A stretch of DNA of 64,000 nucleotides, taken from Paracoccus methylovorus. GTDB taxonomy: Bacteria > Pseudomonadota > Alphaproteobacteria > Rhodobacterales > Rhodobacteraceae. Positions 27,381 through 35,868 of the stretch are shown piece by piece; position 1 is the stretch's first letter, and each line of letters opens with the position of its first letter. The notes beneath the pieces were generated by a model. That model made no database searches, had not been told where the DNA came from, and saw only the letters and a program-made list of their open reading frames with translations. The translations under genes were made by a program, and so were the position numbers. The stretch covers positions 1,240,001 through 1,304,000 of the forward strand of contig NZ_CP070368.1 in NCBI RefSeq assembly GCF_016919705.1, read 5' to 3'.

Positions 27381-28289
27381 ATGACCCCGCGTCACCCTAT
27401 CGTGAACGAACTGCATCCGGACCGCCATGTGCTGATCGCCGGACCGACGGCCAGCGGCAAATCCGCGCTGGCGCTGGAGATCGCCGAACGGCAGGGCGGC
27501 ACCATCGTCAATGCCGATGCCTTGCAGGTCTGGTCCTGCTGGCGCGTGCTGACCGCCCGCCCCCCGGCCGGGGACGAGGACCGCGCCCCCCATGCGCTGT
27601 ACGGTCATGTCGCCCCGGGCCGGGCCTATTCGGTCGGCGCATGGCTGGCCGAGGTGGCGGCGCTGAAGGATATGGTCACGGATTCAGGGGGCGGGCGGCT
27701 GATTGTGGTCGGCGGCACCGGGCTTTATCTTAACGCGCTTAGTCGCGGGCTGGCGGTGATTCCCCCCACCCCGCCCGAAATCCGGGCCGAGGGCGACCGG
27801 CTAAGCCGCGAACCCGGCGGGTTGGAGCAGATGATCGAGGCGCTGGATTTGTCCACCCGCACGCGCATCGATCTGCAAAACCCCGTCCGCGTCCAACGCG
27901 CCTGGGAGGTGCTAAGCACCACGGGGCGCGGCATCGCCGCATGGCAAGCGGAAACGCCGCCGCCGCTGATCGACCCCGGCGCAGCGCATCTGCTGGTGCT
28001 GGACCCGGATCGCGACTGGCTGGCCGAACGTATTGCCCGCCGTTTTCACCTGATGCTGAGGCAAGGCGCGCTGGACGAGGTGCGCGCCATATTGCCGATC
28101 TGGAACCCCGATGCGCTTTGGGCCAAAGCTATTAGCGCGCCGGAATTGGTCGCGCATTTGCAAGGCCATATCGATCTGGATGAGGCTATTGGACGTGCGA
28201 TTATCGCTACTCGGCAGTACGCAAAGGCGCAGCGGACGTTCTTTCGAGGGCGCATGCGCGATTGGCGCAGGATTGAAATCAGCGACTGA
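27381..28289 (+). CDS. miaA: tRNA dimethylallyltransferase MiaA
   Basis: The 302-residue product starts at the ATG at 27381. IAGPTASGKSALALEIAE is the P-loop, NADALQVWSCW follows in the expected place, and VVGGTGLYLNAL is a conserved loop. The C-terminal RQYAKAQRTFFRGRM contains the RQ(Y)(A/T)K(R)Q motif common in the family. It adds the isopentenyl group to A37 of tRNAs that read U-starting codons. The gene diverges from pyrH. The NADALQ sequence stands where NADSMQ or NADALQ is usual. Confidence 0.95.
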   Translation: MTPRHPIVNELHPDRHVLIAGPTASGKSALALEIAERQGGTIVNADALQVWSCWRVLTARPPAGDEDRAPHALYGHVAPGRAYSVGAWLAEVAALKDMVTDSGGGRLIVVGGTGLYLNALSRGLAVIPPTPPEIRAEGDRLSREPGGLEQMIEALDLSTRTRIDLQNPVRVQRAWEVLSTTGRGIAAWQAETPPPLIDPGAAHLLVLDPDRDWLAERIARRFHLMLRQGALDEVRAILPIWNPDALWAKAISAPELVAHLQGHIDLDEAIGRAIIATRQYAKAQRTFFRGRMRDWRRIEISD

Positions 28290-28329
28290 TTTGCGCGAAT
28301 TCGTCGCGCCCGGGAAATATATTAACCTT

Positions 28330-28377
28330 TTGACAACGATTAGGGGAGTAATTCCTTATTATATTCGAGTCATAAGG
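28330..28377 (+). promoter_or_regulatory. AT-rich promoter region with inverted repeat upstream of the AraC gene
   Basis: TTGACA at 28330-28335 lies in an AT-rich patch. It is followed by an inverted repeat, CCTTAT at 28354-28359 and ATAAGG at 28372-28377, spaced 12 bases apart. The composition contrasts with the GC-rich surroundings. This could be a promoter with an operator for the regulator at 28416. No sharp -10 box is evident at ideal spacing. Confidence 0.4.
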
Positions 28378-28415
28378 ATATATCCGCGCCATGGATTCGT
28401 TGAAAGTCGCGCCTG

Positions 28416-29480
28416 ATGAATGAAGTTTGCTGGGCCTTCACATCGCTCGATTCCGTGACACCCCGGTTTCCCACAGCCGGCGTCACCACCGGAACCATCC
28501 TTGAACCTGCGGCAGCCGATCCCCGGTTACCGGCACCCCCACCACCGCCCGAACCCGCCCCACGCCGGCCGCAGGTGTTGGCTCCGATCGTGATCGTCCC
28601 GCCAGACAAACCGGCACACGACCCCATGGCCCTGCAGATTCCCGGTCAGCGACTGGCCGAGGGGGTGCGGCTGATCCCGCTTGCTGGCTTTCGCTGGGGA
28701 AGTCCGGCGCAAGGCCAGACCACGCCACCCATTCCGCGGGTGCGGGGCGATCATGTGCTGCTGCGTCCGACCGGCGGCATGGTTACGATCGTATTCCGCC
28801 GCCACAGCCACACGCTGCTGGCCGGGCATATCGCCTTTATTCCGGCAGGCACGGCATTTTCTTTGAAACCCTCGCCCGATGTGCGGGGAATGGCGCTGTT
28901 GGTTCCGACCGGCTTATGCACGGAACAGCCGCCGCCTCCGGGTTTCCGCCATGGCATTCCGGGGACCCAGGATGCGAGTTTGCTTGATCCGATCATGTAT
29001 GCGCTAAGCTTGCCGGACGCGGAAAATACCACGATCACCGGCCTGCTGGGGGAAATCGTGGCCATGCTGTCGCGGCTAGACGACCGAGCGGCCCGGCCCG
29101 GCCCACCCGCTGGGGGCCTTACCGAGGCGCGGACATTGACCGAACGCTTTGTGCAACTGGCGCGATCCGAACTGCACTCCAACCAGACCATTGCCGAAAT
29201 GGCGCGGCGGCTTGGCTATTCTTTGGCCCAACTCGACCATGCCTGCCGCCGAAGCCGGGGACGCAGCGCATTGGAGTTGCTTTATGAACTGCGGTTGGAA
29301 CGCGCGACCAGCGCCTTGCGCGATGGAAACCAACCGGTAGCCGAGATCGCAGAGATGCTGGGCTATACCGGACTGGGCCATTTCATACGCGCCTTCCTGG
29401 CTGCGACCGGCCGTTCACCCGAGGCCTATCGCGCCTTGACCCGACAGGACGGCAGCAAGCCGCAGCCCGGGATCTGCTGA
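28416..29480 (+). CDS. AraC-family transcriptional regulator
   Basis: The 354-residue frame starts at the ATG at 28416; a shorter start at 28626 is possible. Residues 1-70 are low complexity with a proline-rich stretch (RLPAPPPPPEPAPRRPQ). A cupin-like sensor segment follows (GDHVLLRPTGGMVTIVFRR, HIAFIPAGTAFSL). The C-terminal about 100 residues are a double helix-turn-helix: IAEMARRLGYSLAQLDHACR and VAEIAEMLGYTGLGHFIRAF. Members activate or repress a few genes in response to a small ligand. No neighbouring target is obvious. Confidence 0.88.
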   Translation: MNEVCWAFTSLDSVTPRFPTAGVTTGTILEPAAADPRLPAPPPPPEPAPRRPQVLAPIVIVPPDKPAHDPMALQIPGQRLAEGVRLIPLAGFRWGSPAQGQTTPPIPRVRGDHVLLRPTGGMVTIVFRRHSHTLLAGHIAFIPAGTAFSLKPSPDVRGMALLVPTGLCTEQPPPPGFRHGIPGTQDASLLDPIMYALSLPDAENTTITGLLGEIVAMLSRLDDRAARPGPPAGGLTEARTLTERFVQLARSELHSNQTIAEMARRLGYSLAQLDHACRRSRGRSALELLYELRLERATSALRDGNQPVAEIAEMLGYTGLGHFIRAFLAATGRSPEAYRALTRQDGSKPQPGIC

Positions 29481-29808
29481 GCCGATTTTGGGCCGGGTTG
29501 GGAATAAAGCCCGCTACAGGTCCGTGAGCAATGGACGAACACCACGACTGAGTTCAATCCGCCATGTGCAGGGATCGGGGCAATGCGTGGTATCAAACGA
29601 CCGACCCGTTCACGGCCTTTATCTGCTTGCGTCTCGACAGCGGCAAAGGGTGCGAAGGTTAGAAAGTTATGTGACTGCCCGTGATCTCTTGTCCGGACAG
29701 GTCATCCCTCATTGTCGATCTTCGGTCCATCCTCGCCCTGTGCATCAAACCAGCCCAAGTGCGCGGCCTGCAGCGAGATGCTGAAACCGCGCCTGCGACC
29801 TCGGCACT
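29481..29808. other. Intergenic stretch without a recognisable gene
   Basis: Between the AraC gene and the rlmE stop I see no convincing open frame, hairpin terminator or repeat on either strand. Confidence 0.5.
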
Positions 29809-30594
29809 TCAGTCCTGATCGTCTTCCCCGCTGTCGTGATCGTCGTTTTTCGCTTCCCGCTCATCATCCCGACCCCGGAAACCCTGCGCCACCACGAATT
29901 TTTCGGAAGAATCCGAACGGCTTGCCGGTGGCTTTACATTTGCCACCTTGGTGAAATTGCGCTTGAGCATGGCTTGCATCTGGCTTTCCGCCCCGCCCGC
30001 CAGGACCTTGGCGACAAAAGTGCCGCCCGGCTCCAACACGTCAAAGGCAAACTGCGCGGCAGCCTCGACCAGCGCCACGATGCGCAAGTGATCGGTGCCC
30101 TTGTGCCCGGACGAGGCTGCGGCCATGTCCGACATCACCACGTCGGCGCGACCGCCCAGCCATTCCTTGACCTGATCGTCCGCGCCATCGGCCAGGAAAT
30201 CCAACTGGTGGATCTCGGCCCCGGCGATCGGATCGACCTCTTGCAGATCGACGCCCAGAACGCGACCGACCTTCTTGCCGGATTTCTCACCAAGCGCATT
30301 CACCCGCGCCACGGCGACCTGACACCAGCCACCGGGCGCGCAACCCAGATCGACCACCCGTGCCCCCGGCACGAGAAAGCGATACTTGTCGTCCAGTTCG
30401 ACGATCTTATAGGCGGCTCGGCCGCGATACCCCTCGCGCTTGGCCCGCACGACATAAGGGTCGTTCAACTGCCGCTCCAGCCACAACGTGCTGGACAGCT
30501 TGCGGCCCTTGGCGGACTTGACCCGCACCCGCAATTCACGCTGCCCGCGGCCCGAGCTGTTGCGCCCAGAACCCGGTTTCTTGTCTTCGCTCAT
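29809..30594 (-). CDS. rlmE: 23S rRNA (uridine-2'-O)-methyltransferase RlmE (FtsJ/RrmJ)
   Basis: The 261-residue product has a basic N-terminal tail and the SAM-binding core: [16 protein letters not shown] is motif I, and [18 protein letters not shown] contains the catalytic Asp and the loop of the FtsJ family. Its catalytic K-D-K-E residues are expected at Lys in [12 protein letters not shown], Asp in SDMA, Lys in VAKVLAGG and Glu near the end. It methylates U2552 in the ribosomal A loop. It follows ppx with a single-base gap. The C-terminal tail is acidic. Confidence 0.95.
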   Translation of the reverse strand: MSEDKKPGSGRNSSGRGQRELRVRVKSAKGRKLSSTLWLERQLNDPYVVRAKREGYRGRAAYKIVELDDKYRFLVPGARVVDLGCAPGGWCQVAVARVNALGEKSGKKVGRVLGVDLQEVDPIAGAEIHQLDFLADGADDQVKEWLGGRADVVMSDMAAASSGHKGTDHLRIVALVEAAAQFAFDVLEPGGTFVAKVLAGGAESQMQAMLKRNFTKVANVKPPASRSDSSEKFVVAQGFRGRDDEREAKNDDHDSGEDDQD

Positions 30595-30595
30595 C

Positions 30596-31720
30596 TTATG
30601 CCACCCCGTTCATTCCATCCGGGGCCAGCACCCCATCCTTGACCATCTGCGCGTAAAGCAGCCCTTCCCGCAGGCCACGATCGGCGACCGACAGCCGAGT
30701 CGTCGGCCAGACCCGCATCAACGTCTGCAAGATCGCCGCGCCGGACATGATCAGCGCATGCCGCTCGCGCCCGATGCGGGGATCGATGCGGCGCCCCTCG
30801 GGGCCCAGGGCCAGGTAATCGCGGATCACCCGGTCGATCTGGGCCGTGGTCATGATCAATCCGTCCACCTTGGTCCGGTCATAGCGGCGCAGCCCCAAAT
30901 GGCTGGCGGCAACCGTCGTCACCGTGCCCGATGTGCCGATGATCTGGAACCCCTCGGCCATGGTCTGGGCCAGCGCGTAGGGGGCGAAACCTGCCAGCAT
31001 CTCTTCGAAATGCCAGGACATCAGGGCGAAACGGCCCTGATCGTCCTCGACATCCTCGAACTGATCGCGCAGCGTGGCGACCCCCAGGGGCACGCTGATC
31101 CAGTCCACCACACGGGCGCCACCGGGCCGCAGGTCGCGGAAACCGTCGCCCAGCCGCATGATCGCCCGGGGCCGCTCTTTCGGCTCCACATCCTCCAGAT
31201 CTACCCAGACAAGCTCGGTGGAACCGCCGCCGATATCGACGACCAGCAGTTGCTCGGTTCTCTGGCTGACCAGCGGCGCGCAAGAGATCACGGCAAGTCG
31301 CGCCTCTTCCTCGGCGTCGATGATTTCGACCGGCAGGCCGGTTTCCCGCCGAATCATGCGCAGGAAATCGCGGCTGTTTCGGGCGCGCCGGCAGGCTTCG
31401 GTAGCGACAAGGCGCATATGCACGACCTTATGCGCCTCCAGCTTGCGCCGGCACACCTGCAAGGCATGCACCGTCCGCGCCATCGAGGGACGCGACAGCC
31501 TGCCTGATGCCTCGAGGCCGTGCCCAAGCTGGACAGGCTTCGAGAAACTGTCGACCACCTGAAACTGGCTACCCGTGGGTCGGGCAATCAGCATCCGGCA
31601 GCTGTTCGTGCCAAGATCCAAAGCCGCATAGAGCGGCCCGTCCTCGGCCGGGCGGGTGGCGAAAGGCTCGACCGTTTTTTTCGGGAACGCGTCCGCACCC
31701 GCAGGACGCCTGGGCGTCAT
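30596..31720 (-). CDS. Ppx/GppA phosphatase family protein
   Basis: The 374-residue product starts at the ATG at 31720; the longer frame to 31846 has a non-coding leader. [18 protein letters not shown] is the N-terminal ASKHA phosphate-binding loop, and [15 protein letters not shown] the second. The domain covers about residues 50-350. The family includes exopolyphosphatase and guanosine pentaphosphate phosphohydrolase, and the short length (no C-terminal extension) does not decide between them. It is co-transcribed with rlmE, as in many alphaproteobacteria. Confidence 0.92.
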   Translation of the reverse strand: MTPRRPAGADAFPKKTVEPFATRPAEDGPLYAALDLGTNSCRMLIARPTGSQFQVVDSFSKPVQLGHGLEASGRLSRPSMARTVHALQVCRRKLEAHKVVHMRLVATEACRRARNSRDFLRMIRRETGLPVEIIDAEEEARLAVISCAPLVSQRTEQLLVVDIGGGSTELVWVDLEDVEPKERPRAIMRLGDGFRDLRPGGARVVDWISVPLGVATLRDQFEDVEDDQGRFALMSWHFEEMLAGFAPYALAQTMAEGFQIIGTSGTVTTVAASHLGLRRYDRTKVDGLIMTTAQIDRVIRDYLALGPEGRRIDPRIGRERHALIMSGAAILQTLMRVWPTTRLSVADRGLREGLLYAQMVKDGVLAPDGMNGVA

Positions 31721-31827
31721 GGTCACGCCCTCCGATAACAAGTTGGTCTGAAAGTAACCTGCGCCCGGCGGGCGTTCAAGGGGGCGTGCCCCTCGACAGG
31801 GGCGCGGGTGCGGGCTATGCCCTGCCC

Positions 31828-31992
31828 ATGATCGTAATCGCCGCATTCATTCTCGGCGCAGTGATCGGCTGGATGCGCGCCGCGAAAGCTGGCGGCAACC
31901 GCGCCGACCAGTTGCAATATGCCGCCGCCCATGCCCTGGCGCTGACTGTGCTTGGGATATTCTTGACCATATTCATCAGCCGGATGGGCTGA
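31828..31992 (+). CDS. Small two-span membrane protein of unknown function
   Basis: The 54-residue product has a hydrophobic span at each end (MIVIAAFILGAVIGWM and ALTVLGIFLTIFISRM) around a short basic loop AAKAGGNRADQLQY. Its TGA overlaps the ATG of the VWA gene by one base, which supports that it is real and translationally coupled. I do not know a named family or a function. Confidence 0.7.
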   Translation: MIVIAAFILGAVIGWMRAAKAGGNRADQLQYAAAHALALTVLGIFLTIFISRMG

Positions 31993-33173
31993 TGTTCCGG
32001 CCGTTCCTCGACAGTCTGCGCAGGCATGGGGTGCCGGCCAGCCTGCGGGAATATCTGGACCTTCTGGCGGGGTTGCAGGCCGGGCTGTCGGACTGGTCGC
32101 CCGAGGGTTTCTATCACCTCGCCCGTGCCACGCTGGTCAAGAATGAGGCACATATCGACCGATTCGACCGCGCCTTTGCCGAGGCGTTCTCGGGTCTGGA
32201 CCAGATCCCGGTCGAGACGCTGGTCAACGAGGTCTCGATCCCGCAGGAATGGCTGGAAAAGCTGGCCGAGAAACTGCTGACCCCCGAGGAACGCGCCGCC
32301 ATTCAGGGCGCGGGATCCTTTGAAGAGCTGATGAAACGCCTGCGCGAGCGGCTGGCCGAGCAGCGCGACCGCCATCAGGGCGGCAATAAATGGATCGGCA
32401 CGGTGGGCACCTCGCCCTTTGGCGCCTATGGCTACAACCCCGAGGGCGTACGCATCGGCCAGCACGAAAGCCGCCATCGCCGCGCGGTCAAGGTCTGGGA
32501 CAAACGCGAGTTCCGCGATTTCGACGATTCGGTGGAATTGGGCACCCGCAACATCAAGGTGGCGCTAAAGCGGCTGCGGCAATGGGCCCGTCACGGCGCG
32601 CTGGAAGAACTGGACCTGCCCGGCACGATCCGCGCCAGCGCCGAGCACGGCTATATCGACGTGCAGACCCGGCCCGAACGGCATAACGCGGTCAAGGTGC
32701 TGCTGTTTCTTGATGCGGGGGGCTCGATGGACGACCACTCGCGTCTGGTGGATGAGCTGTTCTCGGCCACCCGGGCCGAGTTCAAGCATCTGGAGCATTT
32801 CTATTTCCACAACTGCGTCTATGAGGCTTTGTGGAAGGACAACCACCGCCGCTGGACCGAGACCACCCCGACATGGGACGTCATCAATCGCTTTGGTCGC
32901 GACTATAAGGCGATCTTTGTCGGCGATGCGTCGATGTCGCCCTACGAGATCGCCATACCCGGCGGCGCCAATGAGCATTGGAATCCCGAATCGGGCGAAA
33001 CCTGGCTGAACAGGCTGCGCGAGACCTGGCCCGACCATGTCTGGCTGAACCCGGTCCCACGCGAGCATTGGGGCTATACCCGCTCGATCGGCATGATCGG
33101 CGATATTTTCGAGGACCGGATGCAGCCCCTGACGCTGGAAGGGCTGACGCAGGCCATGCGCCTCCTTGGCTGA
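31992..33173 (+). CDS. VWA-domain protein of the CoxE-like family
   Basis: The 393-residue soluble protein has a helical N-terminal half and a C-terminal CoxE-like von Willebrand A domain. LLFLDAGGSMDDHSRLV is the metal-site motif; the second residue group is DAGGS rather than the strict DxSxS, as is common in this family. CoxE-type proteins usually act with a MoxR-type AAA+ ATPase to mature metalloenzymes. No MoxR gene is adjacent here. It is coupled to the small membrane protein upstream and followed by an M48 peptidase gene. Confidence 0.88.
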   Translation: MFRPFLDSLRRHGVPASLREYLDLLAGLQAGLSDWSPEGFYHLARATLVKNEAHIDRFDRAFAEAFSGLDQIPVETLVNEVSIPQEWLEKLAEKLLTPEERAAIQGAGSFEELMKRLRERLAEQRDRHQGGNKWIGTVGTSPFGAYGYNPEGVRIGQHESRHRRAVKVWDKREFRDFDDSVELGTRNIKVALKRLRQWARHGALEELDLPGTIRASAEHGYIDVQTRPERHNAVKVLLFLDAGGSMDDHSRLVDELFSATRAEFKHLEHFYFHNCVYEALWKDNHRRWTETTPTWDVINRFGRDYKAIFVGDASMSPYEIAIPGGANEHWNPESGETWLNRLRETWPDHVWLNPVPREHWGYTRSIGMIGDIFEDRMQPLTLEGLTQAMRLLG

Positions 33174-33200
33174 CGGGCGCGCCGCACCCATATTCGGCTT

Positions 33201-33890
33201 ATGCTGAAGCTCACGCCGATCCTGCTGATCCTGCTTTACGCCACCGCAATGTGGTTCTTTTCCGCATGGCGGCTCAAGGCCGAATTGAACGCCAAGTCCA
33301 CGCCCCTGCGCCACCCCCGGCTGGTGCCCATGCTTGAACGGCTGGGCCGCGCCATGGACCTGCCCCGCGTGCAGGCGCATGTCTACGAGGTCGGCTTTGT
33401 GAACGGTTTGGCCGCGCCAGATGGCCGCATATTTCTGACCCGCGGCTTTCTGGACCGGCTGGACCACGGCGATGTGACCGAGGCCGAACTGGCGTCGGTC
33501 ATCGCGCATGAGCTGGGCCACGTCGCCCATGGCCACACCCGCCGCCGCATGGTCGATTTCGCCGGCCAGAACGTGGTGCGGATGGTGTTGGCCGGCGTGC
33601 TGGGCCGGTTCATTCCCGGCATCGGCGTCTGGGTCGGCAATCTGGTCGCCAGCACTATCGCCGCCCGGCTGTCGCGCCAGGACGAGTTCGAGGCCGACGC
33701 TTTCGCCAGCGCGCTGATGGTCAAGGCGGGTCTCGGCACCGAGCCGCAGAAAAGCCTGTTTCGCAAGCTCGACCGGCTGGCGGGCGGAGGCGGCGGGCCC
33801 GGCGCACCCGCCTGGCTGTTGTCGCATCCGCCGGCCGCCGCACGCATCGCCGCGATCGAAAAGCTCGAGGCACGCTGGAAGCAGGGCTGA
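33201..33890 (+). CDS. M48-family metallopeptidase (HtpX-like)
   Basis: The 229-residue product has an N-terminal hydrophobic segment (LTPILLILLYATAMWFF). VIAHELGHVAHGH carries the HExxH zinc motif and DEFEADAFASALM supplies the third ligand Glu. A second hydrophobic stretch (MVLAGVLGRFIPGIGVWVG) lies between them. Such peptidases degrade damaged membrane proteins. It starts 27 bases after the VWA gene, so co-transcription is likely. The ribosome binding site is weak. Confidence 0.9.
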   Translation: MLKLTPILLILLYATAMWFFSAWRLKAELNAKSTPLRHPRLVPMLERLGRAMDLPRVQAHVYEVGFVNGLAAPDGRIFLTRGFLDRLDHGDVTEAELASVIAHELGHVAHGHTRRRMVDFAGQNVVRMVLAGVLGRFIPGIGVWVGNLVASTIAARLSRQDEFEADAFASALMVKAGLGTEPQKSLFRKLDRLAGGGGGPGAPAWLLSHPPAAARIAAIEKLEARWKQG

Positions 33891-33985
33891 TTTTCTCGCC
33901 GTTGCCGCACACGGGGCATTCTGCCCCATCGACTGCTTCACCGCTCGGTGGCTGCATGACCCAAGCGGCATTTCAACCGCCGTCT

Positions 33986-34031
33986 TTGGCAATTCGCCAA
34001 TACGCCGCCCTGCCGTCGGGCACTTGGCCAA
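33986..34031 (+). promoter_or_regulatory. Pair of TTGGC/GCCAA palindromes upstream of the omega-transaminase gene
   Basis: TTGGC-AATTC-GCCAA at 33986-34000 is a perfect 5+5 palindrome, and TTGGCCAA lies at 34024-34031. Their centres are about 35 bases apart, close to an integral number of helical turns. Both lie within 125 bases of the start at 34108. They look like operator half-site pairs for an unidentified regulator. Confidence 0.45.
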
Positions 34032-34107
34032 AGCCGCAGCGCCGCCCATTGAACCGGCCGGGACGCCCGGATAGCCTGCATGTAAAGCACAGATGGAGGC
34101 TTACGAC

Positions 34108-35469
34108 ATGAACCAACCGCAAAGCTGGGAAGCCCGGGCCGAAACCTTTTCGCTTTATGGTTTCACCGACATGCCCTCGGTCCATCAGCGGGGCACGGTC
34201 GTCGTGACCCATGGCGAAGGGCCCTATATCGTCGATGTGCATGGCCGCCGCTATCTGGACGCCAATTCCGGCTTGTGGAACATGGTCGCAGGTTTCGACC
34301 ATCGCGGGCTGATCGACGCGGCCAAGGCGCAATACGAACGCTTTCCCGGCTATCACGCCTTTTTCGGCCGCATGTCCGACCAGACGGTGATGCTGTCGGA
34401 AAAGCTGGTCGAGGTGTCGCCCTTCTCCTCGGGCAAGGTGTTCTACACCAACTCGGGCTCCGAGGCGAACGACACCATGGTCAAGATGCTGTGGTTCATG
34501 CATGCGGCCGAGGGAAAACCACAAAAACGCAAGATCCTGACGCGCTGGAACGCCTATCATGGCGTGACCGCCGTTTCGGCCTCGATGACCGGCAAGCCCT
34601 ATAACTCGGTCTTCGGCTTGCCGCTGCCCGGATTTATTCACCTGACCTGCCCGCATTACTGGCGCTTTGGCGAGGACGGCGAGACCGAAGAACAATTCGT
34701 CGCCCGGCTGGCCAAAGAGCTTGAGGACACCATCGAACGCGAGGGCGCCGACACCATCGCCGGCTTCTTTGCCGAACCCGTCATGGGCGCGGGCGGGGTG
34801 ATCCCGCCGGCCAAAGGCTATTTCCAGGCCATGCTGCCGATCCTGCGCAAGCACGACATCCCGGTGATCTCGGACGAGGTGATCTGCGGTTTCGGGCGCA
34901 CCGGCAATACCTGGGGCTGCCTGACCTATGATTTCACGCCCGATGCGATCATTTCGTCAAAGAACCTGACGGCCGGCTTCTTTCCGATGGGTGCGGTCAT
35001 TCTGGGCGAGGATCTGGCCAAACGCGTTCAGGACGCGGTCGAGGCGATCGAGGAATTCCCACATGGCTTTACCGCCTCGGGTCATCCTGTCGGCTGCGCC
35101 ATCGCGCTGAAGGCCATCGACGTGGTGATGAACGAAGGGCTGGCCGAAAACGTCCGCCGCCTTGCGCCTCGCTTCGAAGAGGGCCTCAAGCGTCTGTCCG
35201 ACCGGCCCAACATCGGCGAATATCGCGGCATCGGCTTCATGTGGGCGCTTGAGGCGGTCAAGGACAAGCCGACGAAAACCCCTTTCGACGGCACGCTTTC
35301 GGTCAGCGAACGCATCGCCAACACCTGCACCGATCTGGGGCTGATCTGCCGGCCGCTTGGTCAGTCCATCGTGCTTTGCCCGCCCTTCATCCTGACCGAA
35401 GCGCAAATGGACGAGATGTTTGAAAAGCTGGAAAAGGCGCTCGACAAGGTTTTTGCCGAAGTGGCCTGA
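34108..35469 (+). CDS. Omega-transaminase / beta-alanine:pyruvate-type class III aminotransferase
   Basis: The 453-residue PLP enzyme starts at the ATG at 34108. Signatures are FYTNSGSEANDTMVKM, NAYHGVTAVSASMTG, FFAEPVMGAGGVIPP, VISDEVICGFGRTG and SSKNLTAGFFPMG with the PLP-binding Lys. From memory it is nearly identical to the characterised omega-transaminase of Paracoccus denitrificans, which acts on amines and beta-alanine with pyruvate as acceptor. The real substrate in the cell is not settled by sequence. The gene ends 15 bases from the convergent DUF3572 gene. Confidence 0.94.
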   Translation: MNQPQSWEARAETFSLYGFTDMPSVHQRGTVVVTHGEGPYIVDVHGRRYLDANSGLWNMVAGFDHRGLIDAAKAQYERFPGYHAFFGRMSDQTVMLSEKLVEVSPFSSGKVFYTNSGSEANDTMVKMLWFMHAAEGKPQKRKILTRWNAYHGVTAVSASMTGKPYNSVFGLPLPGFIHLTCPHYWRFGEDGETEEQFVARLAKELEDTIEREGADTIAGFFAEPVMGAGGVIPPAKGYFQAMLPILRKHDIPVISDEVICGFGRTGNTWGCLTYDFTPDAIISSKNLTAGFFPMGAVILGEDLAKRVQDAVEAIEEFPHGFTASGHPVGCAIALKAIDVVMNEGLAENVRRLAPRFEEGLKRLSDRPNIGEYRGIGFMWALEAVKDKPTKTPFDGTLSVSERIANTCTDLGLICRPLGQSIVLCPPFILTEAQMDEMFEKLEKALDKVFAEVA

Positions 35470-35484
35470 ACGATGCGGCGGCCC

Positions 35485-35754
35485 TTACCAGGGGTCGCCC
35501 CCGCCCAGCACGGCGCGGGCCATCTGCACCCGCTGCGGGGCAATACGCAGCGAGCCGGCGAAATCCAGCACCCGCTGGTCTTGTTCCAACAGGAAGTCCA
35601 GCACGAAAACCGGAAATTCGGGCTGCGCCGCCATGGCGCGCAGTCCGGCCACGTCGCAACCAGATTGCGCAAGCAGCGCCCCCACCAACTGTGGATCTGC
35701 GGCAATATGGGCAAAGCCCGCATCCGCTATATCGCGTGCTTCGTTCTGTGTCAT
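35485..35754 (-). CDS. DUF3572-family protein
   Basis: The 89-residue small soluble protein (NEARDIADAGFAHIAADPQL, then FPVFVLDFLLEQDQRVLDFA) matches the DUF3572 family of alphaproteobacteria as I remember it. Function is unknown. It diverges from the PleD-like gene, where it often sits in Rhodobacteraceae. Confidence 0.85.
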   Translation of the reverse strand: MTQNEARDIADAGFAHIAADPQLVGALLAQSGCDVAGLRAMAAQPEFPVFVLDFLLEQDQRVLDFAGSLRIAPQRVQMARAVLGGGDPW

Positions 35755-35868
35755 TCCATGCTCGCTTTCAGGAAGACCGGGACGAGATTCGTCGGGTCCG
35801 GAAAGGTTTTGTTAACTATTCTCGCGCAAGATGCGGCTTTGGGCCTGGGGTGTAAAGCAAGCGTGACC

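Noticed and set aside
32565-34049. A 494-codon open frame antisense to the VWA and M48 genes
   Set aside because: Both sense genes carry clear family motifs; the antisense frame is a shadow.
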